Below, piece by piece: positions 1 to 8,866 of a DNA stretch of 64,000 nt. A program made the translations under genes and the position numbers. The DNA comes from Serpula lacrymans var. lacrymans S7.9 (Eukaryota; Basidiomycota; Agaricomycetes; Boletales; Serpulaceae): contig NW_006763303.1 in NCBI RefSeq assembly GCF_000218685.1, positions 620,001-684,000 of the forward strand. Direction: 5' to 3'. Positions within the stretch are counted from its first letter, which is position 1; every line of letters starts with the position of its first letter. Below the pieces are notes generated by a model, which worked only from the letters and a program-made list of their open reading frames with translations, did not search any database and was not told where the DNA came from.

Positions 1-1619
1 CACTCTGGAGGGCCTTTAAACATAGAGCATAGCGTCAATCATCTGTATAAGCAGATAACCACCAATGTGTGGGACAGCATAGGAGATATTGGTGATGTGG
101 TGCAGGCATTGCTTGGAGCTATAGTGTTCGCAAAAGCTCCACTGTCACTCAAATACCTGGAAGAGTATTTTGCTGCTCGTGGCGAGGTGGATAGCATTGC
201 AATTGCAATTGATCGTGTGTTGGGCGAGTGGACTTCTGTAGTCTCTGTAGGCAAAGACGAGACTGTTCCCATCGGGCATCTGTCCTTTATAGAGTTTCTT
301 TTGGATTCAGACTGGTGTCCTGATGCATTTCGCATTCGCCGCAATACAGAGAGCAGGAGGAACTTGGATCTGTTGCGTGCATGCATGCAGATTATGCAGA
401 ACCCACAGGACGGGTTGAGATTTAACATCTGTGGGCTCGAGACATCATATCTCCGGAACAGTGATGTAAAAGATGTGGACAAGCATATCAAGGTTAATAT
501 ACCTGACTATCTGAGCTATTTGTCCCGGTATTGGGGGGAGCACCTTGCTGACGCCAGAGCATCATTGGCTGGTTGCACCTGGTCGGCAGAAATGCTGCAG
601 AGATTCTTCAAACATAATTTACTCCACTGGAAGTCATATCGCTATTGTACAACACGCCTAGTGCCCATGTTGTCCTAAATGCTGTGTCACCTTCACTCAA
701 GGTAAGCCAACTAATGTAAACTATGTTCACTCATCATATAATAACTTTGTGGCGCTTTTTACAGTTCATTGATGCAAAATCAGAAGAATATGCACAAGAT
801 GCATGTCGATTTATTGCCAATTTTGATGTGCCCATTTTTGAGAGTGTGCCTCACATTTACTTGTCTGCTCTGCCATGGGCACCAGACAACTCACTGGTAT
901 CTACAGCATGTCCACCACATTTTTCGCATACTATGAATATTGTGTCTGGCAAGAATAAACAGTGGCTGCCTATGCTAAATATCTTACGAAGTCACCATGG
1001 TAGCGTCACATCTGTTGCATTTTCCTCTGATGGTACCAAAGTGGTTTCAGGCTCTTCTGATCAGACAGTGAGGATCTGGGATGCCACCTCTGGTCAGCTA
1101 GTGGCTGGCCCATTGGAAGGCCACACTCAGCAGGTCAGATCTGTTGGATTTTCTCCTGATGGCACCAAAGTGGTTTCAGGCTCTTGGGATCAGACAGTGA
1201 GGATCTGGGATGCCACCTCTGGTCAGCTAGTGGCTGGCCCCTTTCAAGGCCACAATAGGGTTGGTGAATCTGTTGGATTTTATCCTGGTGGCAATGAATC
1301 TACTTCAGCCTTGGTGGATAAAAAGCACTCCAGCCATGTATTGCCATATCCAGTCCCTGTTGATTGGGAGAGATATAAAGGCATACAAGGTGACTCAGGG
1401 TGGATATCATTTGAGAATGCACGCATGGACACACTCCTTATGCATTGGATGCCACCAAACATAATCAGGTATTGGTACAATTCTCGCACTGTTCTAATGA
1501 TTGGTGCACATGATACTGTCCGTGTATCATATGAGCACTTTCTGCATGGTAACAACTGGACTGCCTGTCAGACCGCCAGCTGTGTTTCAGGTCAGTTCAC
1601 TCATCCTTTCTTCGGCTAG
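1..1619 (+). pseudogene. NACHT-WD40 (NLR/HET-E-like) protein, 3' part, frame-damaged
   Basis: This is the 3' portion of a basidiomycete NACHT-WD40 protein; the start lies outside the window. Residues read from 67 resemble the helical stretch after the NACHT domain (GHLSFIEFLLDSD is a typical motif). An intron at about 702-764 (GTAAGC to TTTACAG) leads into an exon carrying two WD40 repeats and then a tail ending in TAG at 1617-1619. Downstream of the WD40 units, GWISFENARMDTLLMHWMP and RTVLMIG match the usual C-terminal region of these proteins. Near 625-632 the reading frame must change: the first frame gives HWKSYRYC and stops at 676-678, while the family-like continuation (EVISLLYN) starts in another frame and runs cleanly into the intron donor. 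I infer a small indel around CACTGG, possibly loss of one unit of a CTGG duplication. Only two WD units remain, where relatives often carry many. Family members act as intracellular non-self sensors; this copy is probably not functional, unless the shift is an assembly error. Confidence 0.75.
1006..1251 (+). repeat. Two near-identical WD40 repeat units, 126-base period
   Basis: Two consecutive 42-codon WD40 units, each with a DGTKVVSGS..DQTVRIWDATSGQLVAGP core. The nucleotide sequence from about 1033 to 1112 recurs at about 1159 to 1240 with only a few changes. Such near-identity of adjacent WD units is typical of fungal NLRs whose repeats undergo concerted evolution and unequal exchange. Confidence 0.85.
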
Positions 1620-3289
1620 TAATGTACAGCTAATCACATTCTGTAGTTTCCACTGGATTTTACAATGGATGGGAATATGACTCTGTAGGGGTGGAAGTAC
1701 TTCATGCATCCTCTGCGACTGATGTGCGCATGGAACCACAAGAAAGCACTACTCAACTGAGATCCATCGTGTCCAGGTTGCCATGCAAACAGACCACTCA
1801 AGATACCCCAAGTGCTAATCAGCTTCAACCTCAATCATTACAGAGAGAATCCATGGTGTCGCAACCACTTAGTACTGTTCCCAACAAAGAGGCTAGACCA
1901 CAAGCATCAGGGCCAGCATCAGTCAGTGCTCCTCTTCGTGTGTAAGTCCCGCAGGCTGAAACATCCAGAAAATGGAGGAAAAAATCAAACTTGCTATGTT
2001 CACTGCTGAAGAGATTGTGGAAGAAGCTGAGGAAATGAGGGCTCAGTAGTGTACAATATGATCCGAAAAAATTTGAGATGAATGTTTGTTTTGATGGTTC
2101 CTGTAAAATATATGTATTGAGTTTAGTGTTGGTACTTATGTGTAAAAGACATGATTGGGTTGTACTTGTTATTTAACTCGTTGAGTGGGTATGGTACTAA
2201 CATTCAAGGATATGAATTGTAAGCTTCAGAGATGCTGAGCTTTTTGAACAAGGCTGACATTGATAGCTCCTGAAAACAGTGTAGACCAGATTTAGAACAA
2301 TAGTGAACAAGATTGAGTCAGCAACTTGCTTACAGTCAAAAGAGGCACAGCCAATCAAATATCTAAATATCTGGCCAGGACGTTTGCTCATGATGGTTTA
2401 TCATGTAGACTAGAAACCTACTTGTGGCTCTGGTGTATGCGCTAGGCATAAGAACTGGAGGATATGACAGAGAACTCAGCAGGGTGACTTGGCACTATTA
2501 CATCATGATCCCTTTTGTTGATATTCTTTGGCGGAATTGTGTTTGGGATGGAGATGTACGACCAGGGGAGAGACTTGAAGACAGACTAAAGAAGATTTAA
2601 TCTGAAGCCAGAGATACAGTTTAGGGACCTGAAAGTGATTCCATATTGTCAGTGTGGGGACCAGAGTTATACAATGGACTTACATTGCATGCCTTGCTTC
2701 CTACTTAGTTTGTAGGCAGCGGGAGACAGAAGGTGCGTGGATCTAAGAACACGAATCTCAGCAACGGATAGAAGACAGATAAAAGCAAATCCAAAGTTTC
2801 AAAGAAACAGATCCTACTATACTAACCCAATCCTCAAAAGGCTGGGCAGGCACCGATAATATATTTTCTGGTCCTTTGCATCATATATAAACCAATTACC
2901 ATGAAATAGCCCTCAATCCAAATCTGCTCATCTCCTTTCCCTACATCCTCCTCGGGGGTCGTTTGGCTTACAATAAAACAAAGAAAAAACGGTGCAGAAT
3001 CATATTGATGACTTGTACTCATCTTAAATATGCTGTGTATAGTGACATGGTCATTATCCCTCTTCCCTAGCGAATCAAACAATTCAAACAAGTGTCCGTA
3101 GACATTGAGAATGCAGTGTTTGATGTGCCGCGGTTGTCCTATGCACGTTATAGTAGCGTTGGTTGGTTGCCCCTCAAGAAGTGTTTTCCACTCCGCTCTC
3201 GGAGTGCATACTTTATACATGGCTTATTAATGCCTCCAATCCTATCTGGTTCCTCTCCAGGCCTACTCCAAGCACTCCCCCCCCCCCCC
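1620..3289. other. No supportable gene
   Basis: This stretch follows the NLR remnant. Short open frames at 1691-1945 (plus) and 2834-3220 (minus) show no recognisable domain. It ends in an 11-base C run against the assembly gap. A 50-base segment at 3222-3271 recurs near the outer end of the retrotransposon LTR (8798-8847) and is listed separately. Confidence 0.5.
3222..3271. repeat. 50-base direct repeat, copy 1 (partner 8798-8847)
   Basis: The 50 bases from GCTTATTAATGCC to GCCTACTCCAA recur at 8798-8847 with two differences. Similarity falls away on both sides. The right copy lies inside the proposed LTR near its U3 end; the left copy lies 18 bases before the gap. It may be a remnant of the 3' LTR or of a related solo LTR. 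Confidence 0.8.
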
Positions 3290-3670
3290 NNNNNNNNNNN
3301 NNNNNNNNNNNNNNNNNNNNNNNNNNNNNNNNNNNNNNNNNNNNNNNNNNNNNNNNNNNNNNNNNNNNNNNNNNNNNNNNNNNNNNNNNNNNNNNNNNNN
3401 NNNNNNNNNNNNNNNNNNNNNNNNNNNNNNNNNNNNNNNNNNNNNNNNNNNNNNNNNNNNNNNNNNNNNNNNNNNNNNNNNNNNNNNNNNNNNNNNNNNN
3501 NNNNNNNNNNNNNNNNNNNNNNNNNNNNNNNNNNNNNNNNNNNNNNNNNNNNNNNNNNNNNNNNNNNNNNNNNNNNNNNNNNNNNNNNNNNNNNNNNNNN
3601 NNNNNNNNNNNNNNNNNNNNNNNNNNNNNNNNNNNNNNNNNNNNNNNNNNNNNNNNNNNNNNNNNNNNNN
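3290..3670. other. Assembly gap (381 N)
   Basis: A run of 381 N, bordered on the left by poly-C. It lies where the 3' LTR and polypurine tract of the minus-strand gypsy element are expected, so the gap probably hides a repeat that did not assemble. Gap length may be an estimate. Confidence 0.98.
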
Positions 3671-5177
3671 CCTTCGCCATTTTTTTCCAACTTTGTGAGC
3701 CCTTCAATTCGGGGTAGACCCGGTGGTAATCATCTTGCATGTAGTCTAGATCCCCGCCTCCTGTTCTGTCTGTTCTAACCTTTGTACCCCGTATGAGTTT
3801 TCCCATTTATTTATGAGGCACATAGGCCCCCGACCATTGCACCATTAAGTTTCCTAGTAACTTTGTGAGTGTCTTCTTTTCCTATGAATATTTGGACTAA
3901 AATCTCCCCTTTTTAAAGTTTACTGGTCGCACTTTCTTATCAAAAGTGTCCTTCCATTTCTTCACATGCTCCAGTGCTTTCAAAAAACCCTCGGCTCAAC
4001 TCCATTGACAAATGCTAGGTGCGTTTCAGCTGTTTCTTCATTCCACTGTCTTTATGCCTTCTGTGGGTTTGCTTACTTTCTCTCCTTCCGTTAGGACCAT
4101 TCCCAACATTAGTTCTCGAGGGCTGTACCCTAGCGAAGGTAGTACCCTGTTGTTTATCTGTGCTATTGCTTGTTGTAGGTATAATAGCCATTTTGTTGGT
4201 GTTGCTTTGATGTTAAAATTTATTTCGTCTTCTTTGTATCCTGGTGTGCACAATCGTTTTAGCCGGCCTATTAAGATTTTGTTTGCATCTTCAATTAGTC
4301 CGTTGACCCAGGGAGATTGTGCTGGTGTTCATATTATTTCCACATTTTCTTCTTTACACCATTTTGTCACTTCATCGCAATCGAAGTGCAATCCTCCATC
4401 GGTCATCAATTGTTTGGGAGATGCATAACCTCTGCATATGTCTGTTAGTCCCTGTACTGTAGATGCTCCTGTGCCCGAGCATTTGTACATTGATGCCCAG
4501 ACAAATCTTGAGAACACGTCTATGTACAATAGGACTGTTTTATATTGCCCATATCCTGTTGGCAACGATAAGTAGTCAGCTGCTACAAGTTGGAATGGCC
4601 GTGAGCGAGTAATAGGACTTGATAGTGCGTTTAAGTGTTGCGATCTGAATGCTTTACATTTGGTGCATTTGCTAATTGCTTTCATAACATTTTTCCTCAT
4701 GTTCAGCCAGAAAAATTTCCGTCGCAATTCTGCTTCACACAAATCTCTTCCAAAGTGTCCTCCTTCCTGGTGGCATTGTTTTGCTCGTTCAAGTCCTTCG
4801 TCTCCTGGTATGCATTCAACTTTAGGTGCTCTTTTTCCGTTTTTCCCTGCTATTTGCCACAGCATTTTTTCTTCTACAATATATGAACTTGCTCGTGCTT
4901 TAACTGATTTTTTTCTTCCTCATCCCCATTCTGGCGGTGCTGTCAGCGTAATAAGCCATTCCACTATCTCTGCGGAGTACCTATCTTTTTTATATCTTTG
5001 TAGTACTTCTTCTGCAATGTTGTCTGGGGTTAGAATGAAAACATCATTAGCTATTCCAGTTCGTATGTCCCATTCTGGTGTGACAGAATACTCTTTCCCA
5101 TTGCCTGGAACATCATTCGCATTTTGCCATATTCTGCTAAGTCCATCAGCTTGATTAATTTCGCCGTCTCGATGCAC
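3671..5177 (-). pseudogene. Gypsy integrase, with stops
   Basis: Integrase inserts the DNA copy into the genome. An HHCC zinc-binding module is visible (H-x4-H, then CTKC) in the frame 4865-4329. The catalytic core follows, with VAADYLSLP (first Asp), LMTDGGLHF (second Asp) and, after a TGA at 4329-4331, SPWVNGLIEDANK (catalytic Glu). Another TGA lies at 4920-4922, with matching protein on both sides. The C-terminal region (SPRELMLGM, then KKVRPVNFKKGD) loses frame several times before the gap. All three core acidic residues are still encoded, but the gene is broken. Confidence 0.85.
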
Positions 5178-5192
5178 GACCTGAACTATGTC

Positions 5193-5991
5193 TCATCCAA
5201 TTAAATTTTCCTTCCATCTTGCGTGCGCTGTTGATAAGTCTGAGTTGTTCAACATGCCCCAAAGAGCTTTGCAGTCTGTTACAATTGGTTGTCCGTGAAT
5301 ATATTTGTTGAATTTTCCCAACGCAAAGTGTAGTGCTGCGAATTCCAGTAAATATGGTGAGTATGATTCTTCCGACATTGATGTTTGTTTCGATGCATAT
5401 GCCATGGCATACTCTACTACTTTTGTTTTCCCATCACTTGTTGTAGTTGGCCATTTCTGTGATAATGTAGCACCAAATCCTGTTTTGGATCTGTCTGTTG
5501 TTACTGTGAACGGTAAGTCCCACCGTGGTGGTCGTAAGACTGGTTCTGTTGTCAGTGCTGTTTTTAGTCTAGCAAATACTATCTCTTGTCCCTCCCCCCA
5601 CTTATCTCTTATGTTCATGTCCATTAATGCTCTTTTATACACTCTTTTCCGTTGTTTTGCTCCTTTTGGCGTACTTGGTTTGATATTTCTTATCAAGCCC
5701 AACATTGGTTGTGCTATCCTTGCATAGTTTGCTATTAGAGGTCTGAAATGTTCTGTGAGTCCTAGGAATCCTAATATGTTGTGCACTGTTGTTGGTTGTG
5801 GCCAATCAAGTATTGTTTCAATTTTCGCTCTGTCCGGCTTTAGTCCTTCTTTCGATACTATTACTCCTGCGTATTTTGCTTTGGCCATGAATTAGAAGTG
5901 TTTTTCCTGGGTTTAATGATAATTTATTTTCCCTACATTGTGCCATGAATTTGTCAATGACACTCAGCTTTTCTTCAAAAAACATCCCCTG
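5193..5991 (-). pseudogene. Gypsy RT thumb and RNase H
   Basis: After the thumb segment (KLSLNPGKT) the frame shifts near 5889 and continues as AKAKYAGVIVSKEGLKPDRAK, the classic link between RT and RNase H in chromatin-type gypsy elements. The RNase H core reads FTVTTDRSKTGFGATLSQ, retaining the first catalytic Asp but with Arg where Ala is usual. SEESYSPYLLEFAALHFAL supplies the catalytic Glu region and IVTDCKALWGML the second Asp region. The frame ends at a TGA (5193-5195) followed in frame by the expected DIVQVVHRDGEINQADGLSR. Confidence 0.85.
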
Positions 5992-6957
5992 CTATTGCAC
6001 ATTGTCTACCCATGGTTCAAAGTCCCTTCCGATCATATCTGAAAATGTGTCGGCTATCATTTTATTGAATGTGTTTGGCGCTCCCATTAGTCCAAGTGGC
6101 ATTCTTAGGTACGCGTAGTAACCTCGTCCTGGTACGTGGAACACCAAATATGGTATATCACTTTCTTGTATCGGTATTGCATAGAATCCAGCGTGAAAGT
6201 CCATGACACTTATCCATTTCTTTCCGGCCACTTTCATCTGTTTTCCTTCTAGGTCACCTATATCAAATACTGTCTTTGGTGTTACTTTGTTTAATGGGAT
6301 AAAATTCAATGTAAGCCCCCATTTTTTCCGATTGTTTACTGTTTCTGTACTCGTGTTTTCTTGTCGTTGTGCCACTGATTTTGATATGTCTATCCATTTA
6401 GGAGGTAGTTTTGCTCTCACTAACACTTCATTTGCTTTCCGTTTGATCTCTTCGGGTTTTGTTTTGTTTTTTCCACTATTCTTCGGTAGTATGTTCACCT
6501 CTGAGACCCATTTAACTTTGTTTGCTGACATTGTCCGTATTATGCCTGCTTCTACCATGTCATCAAGCATTGCATACAACCATTCCTTTTGTGGTTCCGT
6601 CAATATTTTCTGTCACAGTCTCGTCGGTCCTGATACGTCTGGTGGGAGATTCAATTTATGTATGTATGATGCCACTGGCTGTACTCCTGCTAACAATAAT
6701 GCAAACACGTCAGCGTACTTTTCAATCAATGTGTGTACTTTTGCTTTTTGGTCTTCTTCCATTTGTTGTCTAATTGTTATTAATTCTTGTATCTTTTTTA
6801 CCCTTTCTTTGTTGAATCGGTTACTTCATTGGGCTTCTTCTTGTTCTTTTAGCATCAAGAATGCTTGCACTTTGTCTTGTTCATTTTTTGCTTGTCTCCT
6901 TGTTGGTGATGTTTCCTTTCTCCAATCTCTCTTTTTCCTTCCATACATTGTGGCTAA
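5992..6957 (-). pseudogene. Gypsy reverse transcriptase, with stops
   Basis: Reverse transcriptase copies the element RNA into DNA. The segment shows VSEVNILPKNSGK, LTLNFIPLNKVT, MDFHAGFYAIPI and LRMPLGLMGAPNTFNKMI, the fingers and palm blocks of gypsy RT. The active-site box that normally reads Y-x-D-D appears as W-V-D-N, so the second catalytic aspartate is lost. In-frame TGA codons sit at 6826-6828 and 6613-6615, and a TAG at 5992-5994 follows the WVDN box directly. Homologous sequence (thumb, FEEKLSVIDKFM) continues beyond the TAG in the same frame. Confidence 0.85.
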
Positions 6958-7803
6958 TCATTTTAGTTCTCCTATCATCTCGCGTTCTTTCTTCCATTCC
7001 CTTCTGGAGATAACTTTTGCAAGGTGTGCATATATCTCTTCGTTTTCGTCTTTGTCCTTTTTCAACTTCTTCTCTTTCTTGCCAACGATTTCTTGCTTCT
7101 CACCTACCATTACCACTGCTTCTATCCTCGTTTCCGCTTTCCTTCTCAATCTCCCCCCTCTGTCCCACTTCTGTTTGTCGTTTGTAGCTTGATCTTCTTT
7201 CTTTTGTTTGTCTCCTCCATCTGTATTTGTTTGTTCTTCTCCTTCAGTTTCCTCTGTACGTTTTTGTTCTGGTGGTTTGTCTTTTTTCTTTGTCATGGTC
7301 TCTTCTTTTTTCTGCATCTTATTATGGCTTTGCAGTATTATAGTGCCTTTGTCGTCTGTCAGTTGTAGTGTGTTGTTCTTGTAAAAATGTACTGCTGCAC
7401 TTTTGATTAACCATGGTTTCCCTAGTAGGACTTCAAAGGCTCCTCCTGAGTCGAAGATTCCAAATCCAATCACTGTTGTTCTGTCCATGATTTGGACTAC
7501 TCCAACCCATCTTCCCTGAGATTTTAACACAGTGCCATTCACCGTCTTTCCTCTCATTCCTGATTCTTTCAATTCCCCCATATTTCCTTTTATTTTTGCC
7601 TATACTGCTGTATCTATCGTGTTCCTCATTGCTCCATCGTTTACTATGGCTAATAGGTTTTCGTGCTTGTTCTGTATTGATTTCAATGTAATCATATGTT
7701 TGAAGAGATGACAAGTTTCTTTTTCATTCGTTGGATCGATTGAGTGTATCGGTAGGATACTGTTAATGTTTTTATGTACATGTGACAACTCCCCTTTACG
7801 CAC
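6958..7803 (-). pseudogene. Gypsy aspartic protease region, degraded
   Basis: The frame at 7803-7600 contains AIVNDGAMRNTID, resembling the catalytic D-G-A loop of retroelement aspartic proteases, which cut the polyprotein. The next frame (7581-6958) carries FDSGGAFEVLLGKPWL, resembling the C-terminal flap-to-interface segment of the same fold (GFDVLLGRPWL-like in relatives). A long Lys/Glu-rich linker follows, leading to RT. The two pieces are in different frames, so at least one frameshift lies between them. The linker ends at a TGA (6958-6960) and the open frame resumes beyond it. Confidence 0.6.
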
Positions 7804-7942
7804 TCATTATTCACTTCTATCTGCTTGTTCTGTTTAGTGTCCGTTTGACCTTTTTCTCCTACTGTCAACTCTGTTTCCACTGTGGTCGTTGTTTGATCTC
7901 TTGACAGCTTCCATTGTGGGGAGTGACTTTCACCGCTTGCTT

Positions 7943-8361
7943 TCAAGCCCTCCCCTTTCCTTTTCTCGCCGTTTCTTGCTCTTGCCACTCATCCCATGTC
8001 ACTTCCATTTCTCCTCTGTCGGTGACGATCATGATGCTTGCTGGCTCTATTTCCACCGTCCATCGGAAGAGTTGCTCAAGTGCTGGGAGTTCCGTCCTTC
8101 TATGATAGCACTGATGTCCTTTATGGCCTCCCCATCCGCACTTTGTGCACTCTCCTGACCCAGCCAGTGCTGTTCCTGGTGTTAATGGGTATAGTTTTCC
8201 TGCATCCGGTTTTGCCTGATCTCCCCATTTTTTCGTCCAATTTACCCGGTCAATTTCAGTCGCTTTGTGTCCTTCATCAGTATTCAGGTGAATCAGCGTC
8301 CAAGTTTGCACTGTTTGTCGATTCCCGTCTCCATTCTAGGTATGTCTTTTGTTTGCTGCAT
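7943..8361 (-). pseudogene. Gypsy gag-like zinc-knuckle protein, frameshifted
   Basis: The open frame from 8311 to 7943 contains a perfect CCHC zinc knuckle, CTKCGWGGHKGHQC (C-X2-C-X4-H-X4-C), as in retroelement nucleocapsids that bind the RNA genome. An ATG at 8361 opens MQQTKDIPRMETGIDKQ in another frame and stops within about 22 codons. I infer one frameshift joining it to the zinc-knuckle frame. The whole N-terminal part before the knuckle would then be only about 75 residues, so a normal capsid domain is missing or very short. The tail is basic (ARKGKGRA). Confidence 0.7.
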
Positions 8362-8539
8362 TACTAACTATTCCTGTGACAACACCAACAAGATACAGTC
8401 TTGGGGCACTGGAGCACAATGAAAACAACACTCAAAATAAGAGGAAGAGGTGGGAGTGGTTACCCATTAGGTTTCAACAAGTTAGTTGTTGGTAGACAAC
8501 AGGAGGACTCGCTGAGTCCTTCCCCATGTATTGCTCCTG

Positions 8540-8547
8540 TATATATA
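8540..8547 (-). promoter_or_regulatory. TATA-like box in the LTR
   Basis: An uninterrupted TATATATA lies inside the proposed LTR, between the E-box-like palindromes (upstream on the minus strand) and the gag-like ORF. Position and sequence fit the U3 core promoter of an LTR retrotransposon. No transcript evidence is available. Confidence 0.4.
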
Positions 8548-8603
8548 CTAAAATATATGAGGTACTGTACAGTTGTAAATAAAGTTTAAAGTCTGATGTC
8601 TAG

Positions 8604-8728
8604 CATGTGACTAGTCACATGATGAGTCTAGACATTGGTCAGGTGTTGTGTCACATGACTTGGTCATGTGACTATGAAAAGTCGAAAATGTAAAGTAAAG
8701 TAAATGGTCACATGACTGGTCATGTGAC
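8604..8728. promoter_or_regulatory. Three palindromic GTCACATGAC / GTCATGTGAC motif pairs
   Basis: Three inverted pairs built on one motif with a CACATG/CATGTG (E-box type) core. Site 1, 8604-8621, is the perfect 18-base palindrome CATGTGACTAGTCACATG. Site 2, 8650-8672, is GTCACATGAC and GTCATGTGAC around a 3-base spacer. Site 3, 8707-8728, is the same pair around 2 bases. The arrangement suggests binding of a dimeric bHLH-type factor to the LTR; this is inference. Confidence 0.5.
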
Positions 8729-8797
8729 TTGGAAAAATAAAAGTAAAATTATGAAAAAGGTGAAGCGTAAGTAGGTACTGGTACGTCAATTATAACA

Positions 8798-8847
8798 GCT
8801 TACTAATGCCTCCAATCTTATCTGGTTCCTCTCCAGGCCTACTCCAA
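8798..8847. repeat. 50-base direct repeat, copy 2 (partner 3222-3271)
   Basis: Second copy of the repeat (48 of 50 bases identical), 19 bases from the proposed outer end of the LTR at 8866. The two copies bracket the retrotransposon internal region. Confidence 0.8.
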
Positions 8848-8866
8848 TGTGCGCCAAGGGGGGACA

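Larger units (their letters stand above)
3671..8374 (-). mobile_element. Ty3/Gypsy LTR retrotransposon internal region, degraded
   Basis: Reading the minus strand, the order is zinc-knuckle gag, aspartic protease, reverse transcriptase, RNase H, integrase, which is the Ty3/Gypsy order. The polyprotein is broken by at least six TGA codons, one TAG and a frameshift, so the copy cannot make its enzymes. The frame runs open through each stop with family-like sequence on both sides. The 3' end runs into the assembly gap. The first ATG (8361) lies about 14 bases inside the LTR boundary proposed at 8375. Confidence 0.9.
8375..8866 (-). repeat. Probable 5' LTR of the gypsy element
   Basis: On the minus strand this segment starts TGTCCCCCC and ends TTGTCACA, so it has TGT...ACA termini of the kind LTRs carry. 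It lies immediately upstream of the gag-like start codon. It contains a TATA-like box and a set of palindromic GTCACATGAC motifs in what would be U3. A clear primer-binding site starting TGG was not found next to the left boundary, and the matching 3' LTR is not visible, so the limits are inferred. Confidence 0.55.

Noticed and set aside
2834..3220. 128-codon minus-strand frame before the gap
   Set aside because: No domain, start context or homologous block was recognised; it sits in repeat-flanking DNA.
6203..7192. 329-codon plus-strand frame
   Set aside because: It is antisense to the gypsy protease and reverse transcriptase region, and is explained by that element's base composition.
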